64,000 bases of DNA from Thalassomonas sp. M1454 (GCF_007097525.1 NZ_VKDD01000004.1:62001-126000); one strand, 5' to 3'. Numbered from the stretch's first letter, positions 9,348-18,750 are shown. The notes: generated by a model not told the origin, from the letters alone. Numbers and translations: made by a program.

Positions 9348-10784
9348 ATGAAAAGTCCCTTTATTAAAGTCGCAATACTATTGTCTGTATTGTTAAGCTC
9401 AAACATATTAGCTAACCAACAAAAACCTAATGTGTTGTTCCTTATGATTGATGATCTACGCGTGCAACATGGTCCATACGCTCGTAATGCAGCAATTACT
9501 CCGAGTATGGATGCATTGGCTGCACAAGGTGTGGTATTTAATCGGGCATACAGCAATGTACCCATTTGTGGAGCTTCGCGTGCCAGCATGCTTACAGGCT
9601 TATACCCAACTAAAAATCGCTTCTTACTATTTAATGCCGCAAGCAAAGACGCTCCCGGGATACCATCTATTCCAAAGACATTTAAAGACAATGGTTATCA
9701 TACCGTTAGCCTTGGTAAAGTATTTAATAATTACCACGATAGTATAGATGCATGGTCACAGCCTGAATGGCGTCCGGGTAAGCACTATGGTAAAAAACTA
9801 CCTAAAAAGCAGGTTCTAAAACATCGCGCGGGTTACCAAAGCGCTGGCGCGAAAGAAGCCTTTGCAAAAGCTAAGTTACATGGCCCTGCTTATGAGTCTG
9901 CAGATGTTGATGATTACGTTTATGACAATGGATTAATCGCTAAACGAGCTATGCTTGAGCTGACTCAAGCTAAGAAAAGAGGTAAGCCATTTTTCTTAGC
10001 AATGGGCTTACGAAAGCCACATTTACCTTTTAATGCACCGAAAAAATATTGGGATTTATATGATCGCAATAATATTATATTAGCGGCAAACTCACAGATG
10101 GCAAAAGATGCACCAATAGAGGCTACGCATCAATGGAATGAGCTAAGGAATTATCTCAATATGCCAAAAGCAGATAACCAACCTATGCCGGATGACTTAG
10201 CTAAAGACTTAATCCATGGCTACCTTGCTGCAACAAGTTATTCTGATGCGCTCGTTGGTGATGTATTGGCCCATTTACAACAGTTAGAGTTAGATAAAAA
10301 TACCATAGTAATCTTATGGGGTGACCATGGCTGGAGCTTAGGAGAGCATGGTTTATGGGCTAAACACTCTAATTTTAATATCGCCAATCAAATTCCTATC
10401 ATTGTTAGGGCGCCCCAAATAGCTAAGAATAAGAGTGCTTATGGATTAATAGAGTCTGTCGATATTTATCCAACCTTGGTTGAACTTGCTAATTTACCAA
10501 AACCTAAGCATTTACAAGGAACAAGCTTTGTAGAGCAACTTAACAAGCCAGAGCGAGCAGGTAAAGACGCTATCTTTTTACGCTATAAAAATGCAGACAG
10601 TATTCGTACCGAACAATACTTTTATACTCAGTGGTTTGATGAAAACGGCAAAGTGAGTGCAAGAATGCTTTATGACCATAATATCGATCCAGACGAAATG
10701 GTTAATATTGCAGAATTAGCGACAAGCCAAGCTATTGTAAAAAGGTTACAGCAGCAACTAGAGCAACATATCGCCAGTCTTTAA
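9348..10784 (+). CDS. Exported sulfatase, iduronate-2-sulfatase-like (S1 class)
   Basis: A 478-residue hydrolase that removes sulfate esters from saccharides. The signal peptide is residues 1-22 ('LLSVLLSSNILA'). The metal-binding start 'NVLFLMIDDLR' (about 28-38) and the catalytic motif 'CGASRASMLTG' (about 75-85) are clear. In this motif the Cys would be converted to formylglycine (C-x-A-S-R type). 'KPHLPFNAPKKYW' and 'GDHGWSLGEHGLWAKHSNF' supply further metal and sulfate ligands. The pattern with 'LYDRNN' and 'AATSYSDALVG' resembles the iduronate-2-sulfatase-like S1_7 group. It lies 91 bp after GH9 on the same strand. No maturase (FGE or anSME) is in the window. The exact sulfated sugar cannot be read from sequence. 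Confidence 0.9.
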   Translation: MKSPFIKVAILLSVLLSSNILANQQKPNVLFLMIDDLRVQHGPYARNAAITPSMDALAAQGVVFNRAYSNVPICGASRASMLTGLYPTKNRFLLFNAASKDAPGIPSIPKTFKDNGYHTVSLGKVFNNYHDSIDAWSQPEWRPGKHYGKKLPKKQVLKHRAGYQSAGAKEAFAKAKLHGPAYESADVDDYVYDNGLIAKRAMLELTQAKKRGKPFFLAMGLRKPHLPFNAPKKYWDLYDRNNIILAANSQMAKDAPIEATHQWNELRNYLNMPKADNQPMPDDLAKDLIHGYLAATSYSDALVGDVLAHLQQLELDKNTIVILWGDHGWSLGEHGLWAKHSNFNIANQIPIIVRAPQIAKNKSAYGLIESVDIYPTLVELANLPKPKHLQGTSFVEQLNKPERAGKDAIFLRYKNADSIRTEQYFYTQWFDENGKVSARMLYDHNIDPDEMVNIAELATSQAIVKRLQQQLEQHIASL

Positions 10785-10785
10785 T

Positions 10786-10951
10786 TTATACCAAGTCCAT
10801 TAATTAACCGCTCATTTTTAATGGTTAAAATGAATAACTACTGCGTTATAAAATTTATAAGTAGAATAACTACTTACTAAATTTTATGCCTTGTATTTAT
10901 CCCTTTTTCCTCATGAAAAAGTAGATCTCTTAATTAATGGAGTTGGTATTA
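10786..10951. repeat. MITE-like element with 22-bp terminal inverted repeats
   Basis: The left end (10786-10807, beginning TTATACCAAGTCC) and right end (10930-10951, ending GAGTTGGTATTA) are inverted copies over 22 bp with two mismatches. Both carry TTAATTAA inside. A second inverted pair nests within (ATAAAATTTATAAGTAG and CTACTTACTAAATTTTAT, 10848-10890), so the 166-bp element can fold into one long hairpin. It encodes nothing. A related half element lies at 29162-29182. It fills the gap between convergent sulfatase genes. Confidence 0.75.
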
Positions 10952-10974
10952 GTTAATCTGGTAACTACTTCAAT

Positions 10975-11013
10975 AAAAAAGAGCTTTAACCTGCAGGTGA
11001 AAGCTCTTTTTTT
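10975..11013. terminator. Bidirectional Rho-independent terminator
   Basis: AAAGAGCTTT (10978-10987) pairs with AAAGCTCTTT (11000-11009), with A-run before and T-run after. It serves both convergent sulfatase transcripts. The loop contains CCTGCAGG, itself a palindrome. Confidence 0.85.
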
Positions 11014-11038
11014 ATCTAAGTTATATCTGGTTCAGCAT

Positions 11039-12547
11039 TTATTCAATGCTACGAATACGGGTTTGGGCTTTCTCAATAGCATCATCAAGTAACCATTTCA
11101 TTTGAATACGGGTACTTTCAAGGTGTACTTTTTCAGACAGGTTATTTAACTCTTCAGGGTCATTTTGATGATCGTAAAGCTCAGCGCCATATAAGCCGCC
11201 ACCCCACTCAGTATAGCGATAACGTTCGGTGCGAATTGAATGACCACGAATTTTTTTATAAGCCAAGTTGTTATTTTTACCGCGAAGTCGGTTTAATATT
11301 GCCGAATATGCTGAAGTTCTTACCGCCACAGATGTATCATCTAAGCTTGGGGTTAAGTCGACACCTTGAATGTAATCTGGTGCTTGCAAGCCGGCTAAAT
11401 TAGCTAAGGTTGGGTATAGGTCTACAAGCTCAGTCGGAAACTCAACTGGGCTGCCATTGCCTTTACGGTTTGGCGCATAAATAATTAATGGCGTACGGGC
11501 AGAGCCTTCAAATAAGCTGCCTTTTTGCCATAAGCCATGTTGACCTAGCTCGTACCCATGGTCAGATAAAAATACGACAATAGTATTATCAGCTAAACCT
11601 GCATCATCTAATGCATCTATTACGCGGCCTATTTGTGCATCAACATAAGAAATTGCCGCGTAGTAACCTTGAATAATATGCTTGCGTTGTTCAAGTGTTA
11701 ACTGCGATTCACCATGGCGAATAGTTAAAGCAATTTCTGGAATATCATAAAAGTCTTTCTTTGGTGCGATATACGGTTTTATTTTATCTAATGGGTATAA
11801 ATCAAAGTATTTTTTAGGGGCAACAAACGGCGTATGCGGGCGGTAAAAACCAACACCTAAAAAGAATGGTTTGCCAGTTTTATCTGGATGGTGTTCATTC
11901 AGCATTTTAATAGCTGCAGTAGCTACCTTACCATCAGTGTGCTCTTCATCTTTACTCTCAATAGATAAGAAACTTAACACGCCGCCGAATGATTGCTTTT
12001 TAAGAGCGCGTTCGTTGTAAGCCATAATTTTGTCTTCAACGTACTTATCTAAACCTATTGGATTAACTGTTTCATGCCAAGAAGCCGGATCATCTGGCCC
12101 TGCAGTACCTATTTGATTTGGCACCCCTTGATGGTAAATTTTACCTACACGGCCAGAAAAATAACCTTGCTCTTTAAACATTTGCGCCATAGTGGTTACT
12201 TTTGGAATATGGTCACGAAAATGTGGTGTACTACGAGTATGTGAGCCATGAGCAATAATACCCGTTTGATCAGGATACAAACCGGTCATAAAGCTTGAAC
12301 GACTCGGTGTACACAGAGGTGACTGGCTATAAGCTTTAGTAAAGAGAACGCCTTTTTTGGCTAATTTATCAATATTAGGACTTTGTACTAGCGGGTGACC
12401 ATAGGCGCCTAGGTCATTATTCATATCATCGACATTGATAAATAATACATTAGGTTTGCTTTGTGCAAACGCTACGCCTACTAATAAACTAATGGCGATA
12501 CAAATAGTTGCAAATAAGCTAGATAGCTTGTTAACAGTTACTTTCAT
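11039..12547 (-). CDS. Exported sulfatase, iduronate-2-sulfatase-like (S1 class)
   Basis: A 502-residue sulfatase with signal peptide 'ISLLVGVAFAQS' ending near residue 29. It has the metal site 'NVLFINVDDMNNDLGAYGHP', the formylglycine motif 'CTPSRSSFMTGLYP' (C-x-P-S-R), 'GFYRPHTPFVAPKKYFDLYP' and 'SDHGYELGQHGLWQKGSLFE'. The 'GFYRPHTPF' and 'GQHGLWQKGSLF' blocks are typical of S1_7, the same group as the sulfatase at 9348 but clearly different in sequence, so the two probably remove sulfates at different positions. It is last of a three-gene minus-strand run (epimerase-like, sulfatase, sulfatase), 35 bp after the previous gene, and is followed by a strong terminator. Confidence 0.9.
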   Translation of the reverse strand: MKVTVNKLSSLFATICIAISLLVGVAFAQSKPNVLFINVDDMNNDLGAYGHPLVQSPNIDKLAKKGVLFTKAYSQSPLCTPSRSSFMTGLYPDQTGIIAHGSHTRSTPHFRDHIPKVTTMAQMFKEQGYFSGRVGKIYHQGVPNQIGTAGPDDPASWHETVNPIGLDKYVEDKIMAYNERALKKQSFGGVLSFLSIESKDEEHTDGKVATAAIKMLNEHHPDKTGKPFFLGVGFYRPHTPFVAPKKYFDLYPLDKIKPYIAPKKDFYDIPEIALTIRHGESQLTLEQRKHIIQGYYAAISYVDAQIGRVIDALDDAGLADNTIVVFLSDHGYELGQHGLWQKGSLFEGSARTPLIIYAPNRKGNGSPVEFPTELVDLYPTLANLAGLQAPDYIQGVDLTPSLDDTSVAVRTSAYSAILNRLRGKNNNLAYKKIRGHSIRTERYRYTEWGGGLYGAELYDHQNDPEELNNLSEKVHLESTRIQMKWLLDDAIEKAQTRIRSIE

Positions 12548-12582
12548 TAAATACTCGACTTAATTATTCTTATTGTTATATT

Positions 12583-14133
12583 TTACTTCCACTGAAATGA
12601 TGCTTTTGGATCACTCTTTTTATCAGCGCTTAAATCCCATTTCATTTTTGAACCTGGTTTGCGATACAGTGCGTTAGCGTCTTTTAACCAAGCACTTAAT
12701 TGCTGTTGCATAGTAGCAAGTTTTTCAGGATTTTGCTGTGCTACATTGTTTAGTTCGCCTTTATCTTTTGCAAGGTTAAACAGTTCATAATAACCATCAT
12801 CAAACCAATGTATTAATTTCCAATCACCCTCGATCATGGCCGAGCTATTTCTGTCTCCTGTAGCGCCCGGACGGCCTATAGGTGAATGCCAAAACATCGC
12901 TGGGCGTTGGTAGGTTTCACCTTTGAGCGCTTTGACATAACTTTCACCGTCAATGTGTTGTGTAGGTTGTAGTGGTAAGTTAGCCATAGCAAGTAATGAA
13001 GGGAAGTGATCACTGCCAGTAACCTGAGTTTGTGACACAGAACCCGGCTTAATTTTGCCAGGCCACTTAACAATAAATGGCACTCGAATGCCGCCTTCAT
13101 ATAACCAGCCTTTGCCTTGACGGTATGGTAAGTTAGAGGTTGCTAATTCGCGCGTGTTGGGGCCTCGTGACGATAAGCCACCATGATCAGATGTAAGCAT
13201 AATAATGGTATTATCAGCTAAGCCTAGCTCTTCTAATTTTTTAGTAACACGAGCTACGCTTTCATCAAAGTTTTGCACCATAGCTGCATAAACAGGGTGG
13301 TTCTGCTCACTTTTATACTGCGATATACCATCTGGGTCAGAAATTAAATCTGGCATATTATTTTTGATGCCCGGTTTAATATTTAACGACTTTAGCTTGT
13401 CATTGTAATAGTCAATATCTTGCTGTTTAGCTTGCAATGGGGTGTGCACAGCGTAATGAGATAATACTAATAAGAACGGTTTTTTAGCGTTACGGCTGAT
13501 AAAACCTTCGGCTTCAGCCGTTAGCCTATCTGAAAGATATTCACCTTTTTCAGCTTTAATGTGGCCGAAAGTAGCTTTACCATTAGCTGTTCTTGCGCCA
13601 TAAGGAAAGAAGTAACTGTCTGGCGCTCCAGCAGAGCCGGCAAGTAAACTTTCATCAAAACCTTGGCCTTGTGGCCAAGCTTCAGCGGTTTTACCTAAAT
13701 GCCATTTACCTATGTAGCCAGTACGGTAACCGGCTTGTTGAAAGTGCTCAGCAAAAGTAACTTCTTCTACTGGTAAAAAGTGCTTACGGTTAATTAATTC
13801 ACTACCTAAACGCGCCGAGGCTTTACCACTTAATAGGCTCATTCTTGATGGCACGCAGCGAGGGTGTGCTGCATAGGCGTTATCAAAGCTCATTCCTTGC
13901 TCGGCTAATTTATCTATATTTGGAGTTTCATAAAGGGTACTACCATACAAAGAGATATCTTGGCGGCCTAAATCATCGGCAATAATGAATACGATATTAG
14001 GTTGCTCTGCAGGAGTTGTTTCAGTCGCCTGCGCACTTACTGTTTGTATACTAGGTAATAGTAAGGCACTCATCCCCAATAATGTATTGAGGGCTCTTTT
14101 TACGAAAAAAGATTGATTAGTATATTTTGGCAT
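12583..14133 (-). CDS. Exported arylsulfatase-A-type sulfatase
   Basis: A 516-residue enzyme with a long signal peptide ('LLGMSALLLPSIQTVSAQA', ending near 35). Catalytic features are 'NIVFIIADDLGRQDISLYG' (metal ligands), 'CVPSRMSLLSGK' (C-x-P-S-R, Cys to formylglycine), 'YIGKWHLG', 'SHYAVHTPLQAKQQ' and 'TSDHGGLSS'. The 'GKWHLG' and 'HYAVHTPL' blocks mark the arylsulfatase-A-like branch (perhaps S1_16), unlike its two neighbours. The C-terminus ('MKWDLSADKKSDPKASFQWK') resembles that of other marine polysaccharide sulfatases. The start codon abuts the stop of the epimerase-like gene (zero spacing), so the two are translated from one mRNA. Confidence 0.9.
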   Translation of the reverse strand: MPKYTNQSFFVKRALNTLLGMSALLLPSIQTVSAQATETTPAEQPNIVFIIADDLGRQDISLYGSTLYETPNIDKLAEQGMSFDNAYAAHPRCVPSRMSLLSGKASARLGSELINRKHFLPVEEVTFAEHFQQAGYRTGYIGKWHLGKTAEAWPQGQGFDESLLAGSAGAPDSYFFPYGARTANGKATFGHIKAEKGEYLSDRLTAEAEGFISRNAKKPFLLVLSHYAVHTPLQAKQQDIDYYNDKLKSLNIKPGIKNNMPDLISDPDGISQYKSEQNHPVYAAMVQNFDESVARVTKKLEELGLADNTIIMLTSDHGGLSSRGPNTRELATSNLPYRQGKGWLYEGGIRVPFIVKWPGKIKPGSVSQTQVTGSDHFPSLLAMANLPLQPTQHIDGESYVKALKGETYQRPAMFWHSPIGRPGATGDRNSSAMIEGDWKLIHWFDDGYYELFNLAKDKGELNNVAQQNPEKLATMQQQLSAWLKDANALYRKPGSKMKWDLSADKKSDPKASFQWK

Positions 14134-15177
14134 TTAATTTTGCTCCACAGAAAAATCTAAAGTCCAAGTCCAGTTTTCACTTGGTTTTAATTTGATCAGG
14201 CCTAAACCTGAATTTAATGAATTTTGACTACCCACCCAAGGCTCAGGAGAAATAAACCCTTGCTCAATACTTGCCCAAAGGTTGTATTGGATGGTTAAGT
14301 TTTCAGGTAACTTTGAAGCTTGGTGGCTAAGGGTGAGCACCAGACCTGAAGGGTCGATTAATTTGATGCTTGGCTTGTTGTTTTCTTGAGTTAAAGAAAC
14401 CGATTGTCTTTCTGGTAAATCGGCTAGTTTATTCTTACCCAAATAAGGAGAATTGATCACAGCGCCAGTAGGGAACTTTTGTTGATCTTTTACTAATTGT
14501 TTTTGACTGAAAGATTCAAACATAAAGTCTTGTAACTTGCCGCCCGCAATTAATGGCGCTTTGAAAGTAATATGATTACCGATTGAAAAGGGCATAGCGA
14601 AGGTATTTGATTTATCCGCATGTACTTTATAAGTTGCCTCAAAGTGGCTAGTAAAAAGCGTGTAAGTAACGCTTAGCTTAAATTTAAAAGGGTAGAACTT
14701 ACGGCTTAAATCCGTATCACTAATACTTAGCGTAACTTGTGCTTTATCATCACTAATTAATTGATGTTCAAATGTCCAAACTTGGTCTTTAGCAAAGCCG
14801 TGAAAAGGCATGTCATACAGCTTGCTTTCTAGTAGATAATTACCTAGTTTTTTATTTTTAAATTCAAATCCGTTAGCAAGTGTTGGCCCTGTTGCTGGCC
14901 ATAATAACTGGGATTTACCTCGCCAACCTTTTTGCTTGCTATAGTCGTTGCCTCGATGAATTAATTCATGCCACTGATGATTATTTTTAACCTGAATGCC
15001 TGATATTTCACCGCCATGCTCTGGTGCCACCGACAACCTTAAATCAAGGCCATTACTTAAGGTAATGATGCCATCGTTATTTTTTATTGAAAAGTTGGCG
15101 TTAGCGCTAAAACTTGTCATTAAGATTATCCCCATGAGTACAGGTGCAAATAAGCAATACTTTATCCGTAATATCAT
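14134..15177 (-). CDS. Exported aldose-1-epimerase-like (galactose-mutarotase-fold) protein
   Basis: A 347-residue protein with signal peptide 'FAPVLMGIILMTSFSANA' (about 10-27). The beta-sandwich shows mutarotase-like blocks: 'LSVAPEHGGEISGIQVKN', 'MPFHGFAKDQVW' (a His near the sugar C1), 'MPFSIGNHITFK', and 'PEPWVGSQNSLNSGLG' with a Glu at the usual catalytic-base position. Cytoplasmic mutarotases lack signal peptides, so this is a periplasmic member, probably acting on an oligosaccharide end or binding it. It is the first gene of a minus-strand operon with two sulfatases and is divergent from the LacI regulator across a region with two AAACGTTT operators. Activity on a particular sugar is not predictable. 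Confidence 0.75.
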   Translation of the reverse strand: MILRIKYCLFAPVLMGIILMTSFSANANFSIKNNDGIITLSNGLDLRLSVAPEHGGEISGIQVKNNHQWHELIHRGNDYSKQKGWRGKSQLLWPATGPTLANGFEFKNKKLGNYLLESKLYDMPFHGFAKDQVWTFEHQLISDDKAQVTLSISDTDLSRKFYPFKFKLSVTYTLFTSHFEATYKVHADKSNTFAMPFSIGNHITFKAPLIAGGKLQDFMFESFSQKQLVKDQQKFPTGAVINSPYLGKNKLADLPERQSVSLTQENNKPSIKLIDPSGLVLTLSHQASKLPENLTIQYNLWASIEQGFISPEPWVGSQNSLNSGLGLIKLKPSENWTWTLDFSVEQN

Positions 15178-15250
15178 GATTTTCTCATTGTTATTTTTAT
15201 TGTTAGTATGAGTAAAAACTGAAGATAAGATAATTTAAATGCCATTTTAA

Positions 15251-15262
15251 GTAAACGTTTTT
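15251..15262. promoter_or_regulatory. LacI-type operator (AAACGTTT core)
   Basis: GTAAACGTTTTT, with the perfect core AAACGTTT at 15253-15260, lies 75 bp upstream of the epimerase-sulfatase operon. It shares the AAACGTTT centre of the stronger site at 15344. Two such sites in one divergent region suggest that the adjacent LacI protein controls both directions. Confidence 0.65.
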
Positions 15263-15343
15263 CTTTTTACGCAAGATAGGAACTAAACGACAAGTAAGGA
15301 ATCTCCATATTATATATAGCTCTTAGGTTTGTTGTCTTGTTAT

Positions 15344-15355
15344 GAAAACGTTTTC
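15344..15355. promoter_or_regulatory. LacI-type operator, perfect palindrome
   Basis: GAAAACGTTTTC is a perfect 12-bp palindrome with the central CG typical of LacI-family sites. It lies 9 bp upstream of the -35 of the regulator's own promoter and 88 bp from the other core, which suits looping or autoregulation. Confidence 0.75.
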
Positions 15356-15364
15356 TTAAAGTGG

Positions 15365-15394
15365 TTGACAAGACAATGCTCTGGTGTGTAAATT
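15365..15394 (+). promoter_or_regulatory. Sigma-70 promoter of the LacI-family gene
   Basis: A perfect -35 TTGACA lies at 15365-15370, with GTAAAT at 15388-15393 (17-bp spacer) or TAAATT at 15389 (18 bp) as the -10. The predicted start of RNA is about 30 bp before the GTG start codon. Confidence 0.6.
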
Positions 15395-15428
15395 CATGGT
15401 ATATAAAACTAAGTTTTGAGACTAGGTC

Positions 15429-16445
15429 GTGGAAAAAGTAAATATAAAAAGTGTCGCCAGTGTCGCTGGTGTATCAATAGCTTCTGTATCACGGGTGTTA
15501 AATAAAAAAGAAAATGTAAACCCTGCAATCAAAGCCAAGGTTGAAGAAGCTTTAAAAACAACAGGTTATCGAAGAAACTTGCAAGCAAGTGGATTGCGCG
15601 CAAAACACTCTTATACCCTAACTTTACTTTACTCAGATCCGAGTCCTAGTTATGTAGTCGACTTGCAAAAAGGCGCTTTAGCGGAATGTGATAAACAGGG
15701 CTATAGCTTAAATATTTTTCCATGTAATCATCGCAATGACGATTTTTTAGAGCGCATTACCGACCTAGTTAAGCACTTTAAAAATGATGGTGTGGTTGTT
15801 GCTCCGCCAATTTCAGACATGGCAGAAGTTATCAACTTGTTTGAAGAGAATGATATTCCTTACACCCGAATTTCGCCTTACATTATTGAATCTGAACGAC
15901 CAAGTGTATTTTGTAATGACTACGGTGCTGCATTTGATATGACCACCTACTTATTATCTTTAGGCCATGAACGTATTGGTTTTATTAAAGGAACTGATGG
16001 TCATAGTGCCAGTAAAAACCGCTTTCAAGGTTATAAAGACGCACTGTTTACCCAGAGAATTGAGTTTGATGAAAGCTTGGTTGAACAAGGTGGTTTCTCA
16101 TTTGATACAGGTGAAGTTTGTGCTCGACGTTTACTAAAAAGTGATAATAAGCCTTCAGTTATCTTTGCCAGTAATGATGAAATGGCGGCCGCGGTTTATA
16201 AAGTTGCTGCTCAGTTAAAATTAGATATTCCCAATAATCTCTCTGTTGTTGGTTTTGATGATACGCCAATGACAAAGTTTTTATGGCCCGCATTAACTAC
16301 AATAAGGCAGCCTATAGCGACACAGGCAAAACAAGCTGTTAATATGTTGCTGAATTATATTAATGATAAGAGCAATGAAGATTTACAAATTAGTTTTGAT
16401 TGTGAATTAGTGTTGCGTGAATCGACCTCAATATATCGTCCATAA
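15429..16445 (+). CDS. LacI-family transcriptional regulator
   Basis: A 338-residue DNA-binding regulator. Residues 5-25 form the LacI helix-turn-helix ('IKSVASVAGVSIASVSRVLN'), followed by the hinge ('YRRNLQASGLRAKHS') and a periplasmic-binding-protein-like sensor domain (about 60-335), including 'SLGHERIGFIKG', 'PSVIFASNDEMAAAVY' and 'VVGFDDTPMTKFLWPALTTI'. The start is GTG: an in-frame stop lies two codons before it, and the LacI N-terminus aligns from this codon. It probably represses the divergent epimerase-sulfatase operon and the GH3 gene 31 bp downstream until a saccharide inducer is bound. The operators at 15251 and 15344 support this. Confidence 0.92.
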   Translation: MEKVNIKSVASVAGVSIASVSRVLNKKENVNPAIKAKVEEALKTTGYRRNLQASGLRAKHSYTLTLLYSDPSPSYVVDLQKGALAECDKQGYSLNIFPCNHRNDDFLERITDLVKHFKNDGVVVAPPISDMAEVINLFEENDIPYTRISPYIIESERPSVFCNDYGAAFDMTTYLLSLGHERIGFIKGTDGHSASKNRFQGYKDALFTQRIEFDESLVEQGGFSFDTGEVCARRLLKSDNKPSVIFASNDEMAAAVYKVAAQLKLDIPNNLSVVGFDDTPMTKFLWPALTTIRQPIATQAKQAVNMLLNYINDKSNEDLQISFDCELVLRESTSIYRP

Positions 16446-16476
16446 AAAATAATAATCCCCAGTTAGGTAAAATTTA

Positions 16477-18750
16477 ATGTTTACAAAATTAAAATTGATA
16501 ACGTTGTCTTTGTGTTTGTTTACGGTGCAAGCATTGGCTGCAGATAAAGCTACAGAAGATAAAATTAAGAAACTTATTGCGTCCATGAGCATTGAAGAAA
16601 AAGTAGGGCAAATGACCCAACTTGATGTGCGTGAAGTAAGTGTTACCGGCCCTGAAGGCGTAGCTGTTGTTAAAGCCGAAAAGCTGAAAAAAATTATCCA
16701 TAAATATAAAGCCGGCTCTATTTTAAATGCCGCTGGCCAGCCGATGAATATCGAGCAATGGGGCAGTTTAATCAGTGCTATTCAGGATGAAGCATTATCA
16801 ACTGAACATCAGATCCCAATTTTATACGGTATCGATTCTATCCACGGTGTTACCTACACTGCCGGCTCTACTTTATTTCCGCATAATATAGGTTTAGCAG
16901 CAAGCTTAGATCTTGAGTTAAGTAACCAAATAGCGAAAGTAACGGCAATGGAAACAAGAGCATCTGGCATCCGCTGGAACTTTGACCCGGTACTTGATAT
17001 TGGCCGCCAACCATTATGGTCACGTTTTGAAGAAACGTTTGGCGAAGACCCATATATCGTTGAGCAAATGGCTGTTGGTATGGTTAAGGCCTATGAACAA
17101 GATGGCTTAGATAAACCAACTGCTGTAGCTTCTACCATGAAACATTTTGTTGGTTACTCAGCTCCGGATAATGGCAAAGACAGAACGCCTGCTACCATCT
17201 CAGATAAAGATTTATGGGAATACTACCTTCCACAATTTCAAGCGGCCGTTGATGCTGGTTCATCTACTATTATGATTAACTCAGCATCAATTAATGGTGT
17301 TCCTGTACATGCTAGTAAGCACTTATTACAAGATGTACTGCGCGACAAAATGGGCTTTAAAGGTTTAATTGTAACGGATTGGGAAGACATTATTCGCTTA
17401 CATACTCGTCATCGTATTGCGGCCACCCCACGTGAAGCGGTAAAAATTGCGATTGATGCTGGTATCGACATGAGCATGGTACCAAATGAAATGTCATTCT
17501 TTGAACATTTAACTGATCTTGTTAAATCGGGTGAGATTTCAGAGCAACGAATCAATGAATCTGTGGCGATTATCTTACGATTAAAATTTGAGTTAGGTTT
17601 ATTTGATAATCCATATCCAGAACAAGAAGCAATTGCTAATTTTGGCAAAAAACAATATCAAGACTTAGCACTTGAGTCAGCAAGAGCAACTATGACTTTG
17701 CTTAAGAATGAGACTTTATCTAAGGCATCAGCAAGTATTTTGCCATTAACTAAAAATGATAAAGTTCTGATTGCAGGTCCTGGAGCAAACAACTTAGGAC
17801 CATTACACGGTTCTTGGTCTTATTCTTGGCAAGGAAGTAACGAAGAGCGTTACCCTGAGTCAACACTAACCTTGGTTGAAGCATTTCAGGCTGAAGTTGG
17901 CGCTGACAATGTAACTAGCTTCGCATTTACTGGCTATGACAACTTAGCTAACTATGACACTGACGGTTTAGCTAAAGCGGCTGAGAATGTTGACTATATC
18001 GTATTGGCTCTTGGTGAAGGTGCTTATGCTGAGTCTCCTGGTGCATTAGATGACTTAACTTTAGATAAAAACCAAATTGAGTTAGCAAAAGCTGCGGCAT
18101 TAACAGGTAAACCTGTGATCTTAGTGCTGTTACAAGGTCGACCTCGAATTGTTAAAGAAATTGAGCCAGCAATGAAAGCTATATTATTAGCTTACCGCCC
18201 TGGTAGTAAAGGCGCAGAGGCAATTGTTGATACTTTATATGGTAAGCATAACCCATCGGGTGTATTACCGTTTAGTTACCCTCAATTTACTGGTGATCAT
18301 AGTACTTATGACCGCAACTTTTTAACCAATGTGCAACAACTGAATGTTTCTGGCGTTAGTTTTAATGGTCATAAGCCACAGTGGAAATTTGGTTTTGGGT
18401 TGAGCTACAGCAACTTTACTTACAGTAAATTAAGCCTTAATAAGTCGACTTACTCAGCTGATGATAAAATCTCAGTATCTGTACAAATTAAAAATACAGG
18501 TGATAAAGCTGGTGAACATGCAGTACAACTTTTCTTAAGTGATTTATACGCATCAGAAAGCCCAGACTTCAAACGTTTAAAGCGCTTTAGCAAAGTAAAA
18601 TTAAAGCCAGGCCAGTCGAAAACAGTAAAGTTTGAATTAACTACTAAAGATTTAAGTTTTGTTAACTCAGCATTAGAGCGAGTGGTTGAAGACGGCGAAT
18701 TTAAAATTGCTGTTGGTGATTTAACTAAAAACTTTAATTATAAAAAATAG
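16477..18750 (+). CDS. Exported GH3 beta-glucosidase-type enzyme
   Basis: A 757-residue periplasmic exo-glycosidase. The signal peptide ends near 'FTVQALAA' (about 22). The GH3 N-terminal barrel includes 'VGQMTQLDV', 'GIDSIHGVTYTAGSTLFPHN', 'FDPVLDIGRQPLWSRFEETF' and 'TMKHFVGYSAPDNGKDRTPA'; the nucleophile Asp is in 'GLIVTDWEDI' (about 303). The C-terminal alpha/beta sandwich ('DKVLIAGPGANNLG', 'VLLQGRPRIVKE', 'SGVLPFSYP') and a fibronectin-like domain ('DKAGEHAVQLFLSD', about 670-757) complete it. Length and order match BglX-like enzymes. It probably frees terminal glucose from oligosaccharides after desulfation. It is transcribed with the LacI gene (31-bp gap, RBS AGGTAA). Confidence 0.92.
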   Translation: MFTKLKLITLSLCLFTVQALAADKATEDKIKKLIASMSIEEKVGQMTQLDVREVSVTGPEGVAVVKAEKLKKIIHKYKAGSILNAAGQPMNIEQWGSLISAIQDEALSTEHQIPILYGIDSIHGVTYTAGSTLFPHNIGLAASLDLELSNQIAKVTAMETRASGIRWNFDPVLDIGRQPLWSRFEETFGEDPYIVEQMAVGMVKAYEQDGLDKPTAVASTMKHFVGYSAPDNGKDRTPATISDKDLWEYYLPQFQAAVDAGSSTIMINSASINGVPVHASKHLLQDVLRDKMGFKGLIVTDWEDIIRLHTRHRIAATPREAVKIAIDAGIDMSMVPNEMSFFEHLTDLVKSGEISEQRINESVAIILRLKFELGLFDNPYPEQEAIANFGKKQYQDLALESARATMTLLKNETLSKASASILPLTKNDKVLIAGPGANNLGPLHGSWSYSWQGSNEERYPESTLTLVEAFQAEVGADNVTSFAFTGYDNLANYDTDGLAKAAENVDYIVLALGEGAYAESPGALDDLTLDKNQIELAKAAALTGKPVILVLLQGRPRIVKEIEPAMKAILLAYRPGSKGAEAIVDTLYGKHNPSGVLPFSYPQFTGDHSTYDRNFLTNVQQLNVSGVSFNGHKPQWKFGFGLSYSNFTYSKLSLNKSTYSADDKISVSVQIKNTGDKAGEHAVQLFLSDLYASESPDFKRLKRFSKVKLKPGQSKTVKFELTTKDLSFVNSALERVVEDGEFKIAVGDLTKNFNYKK

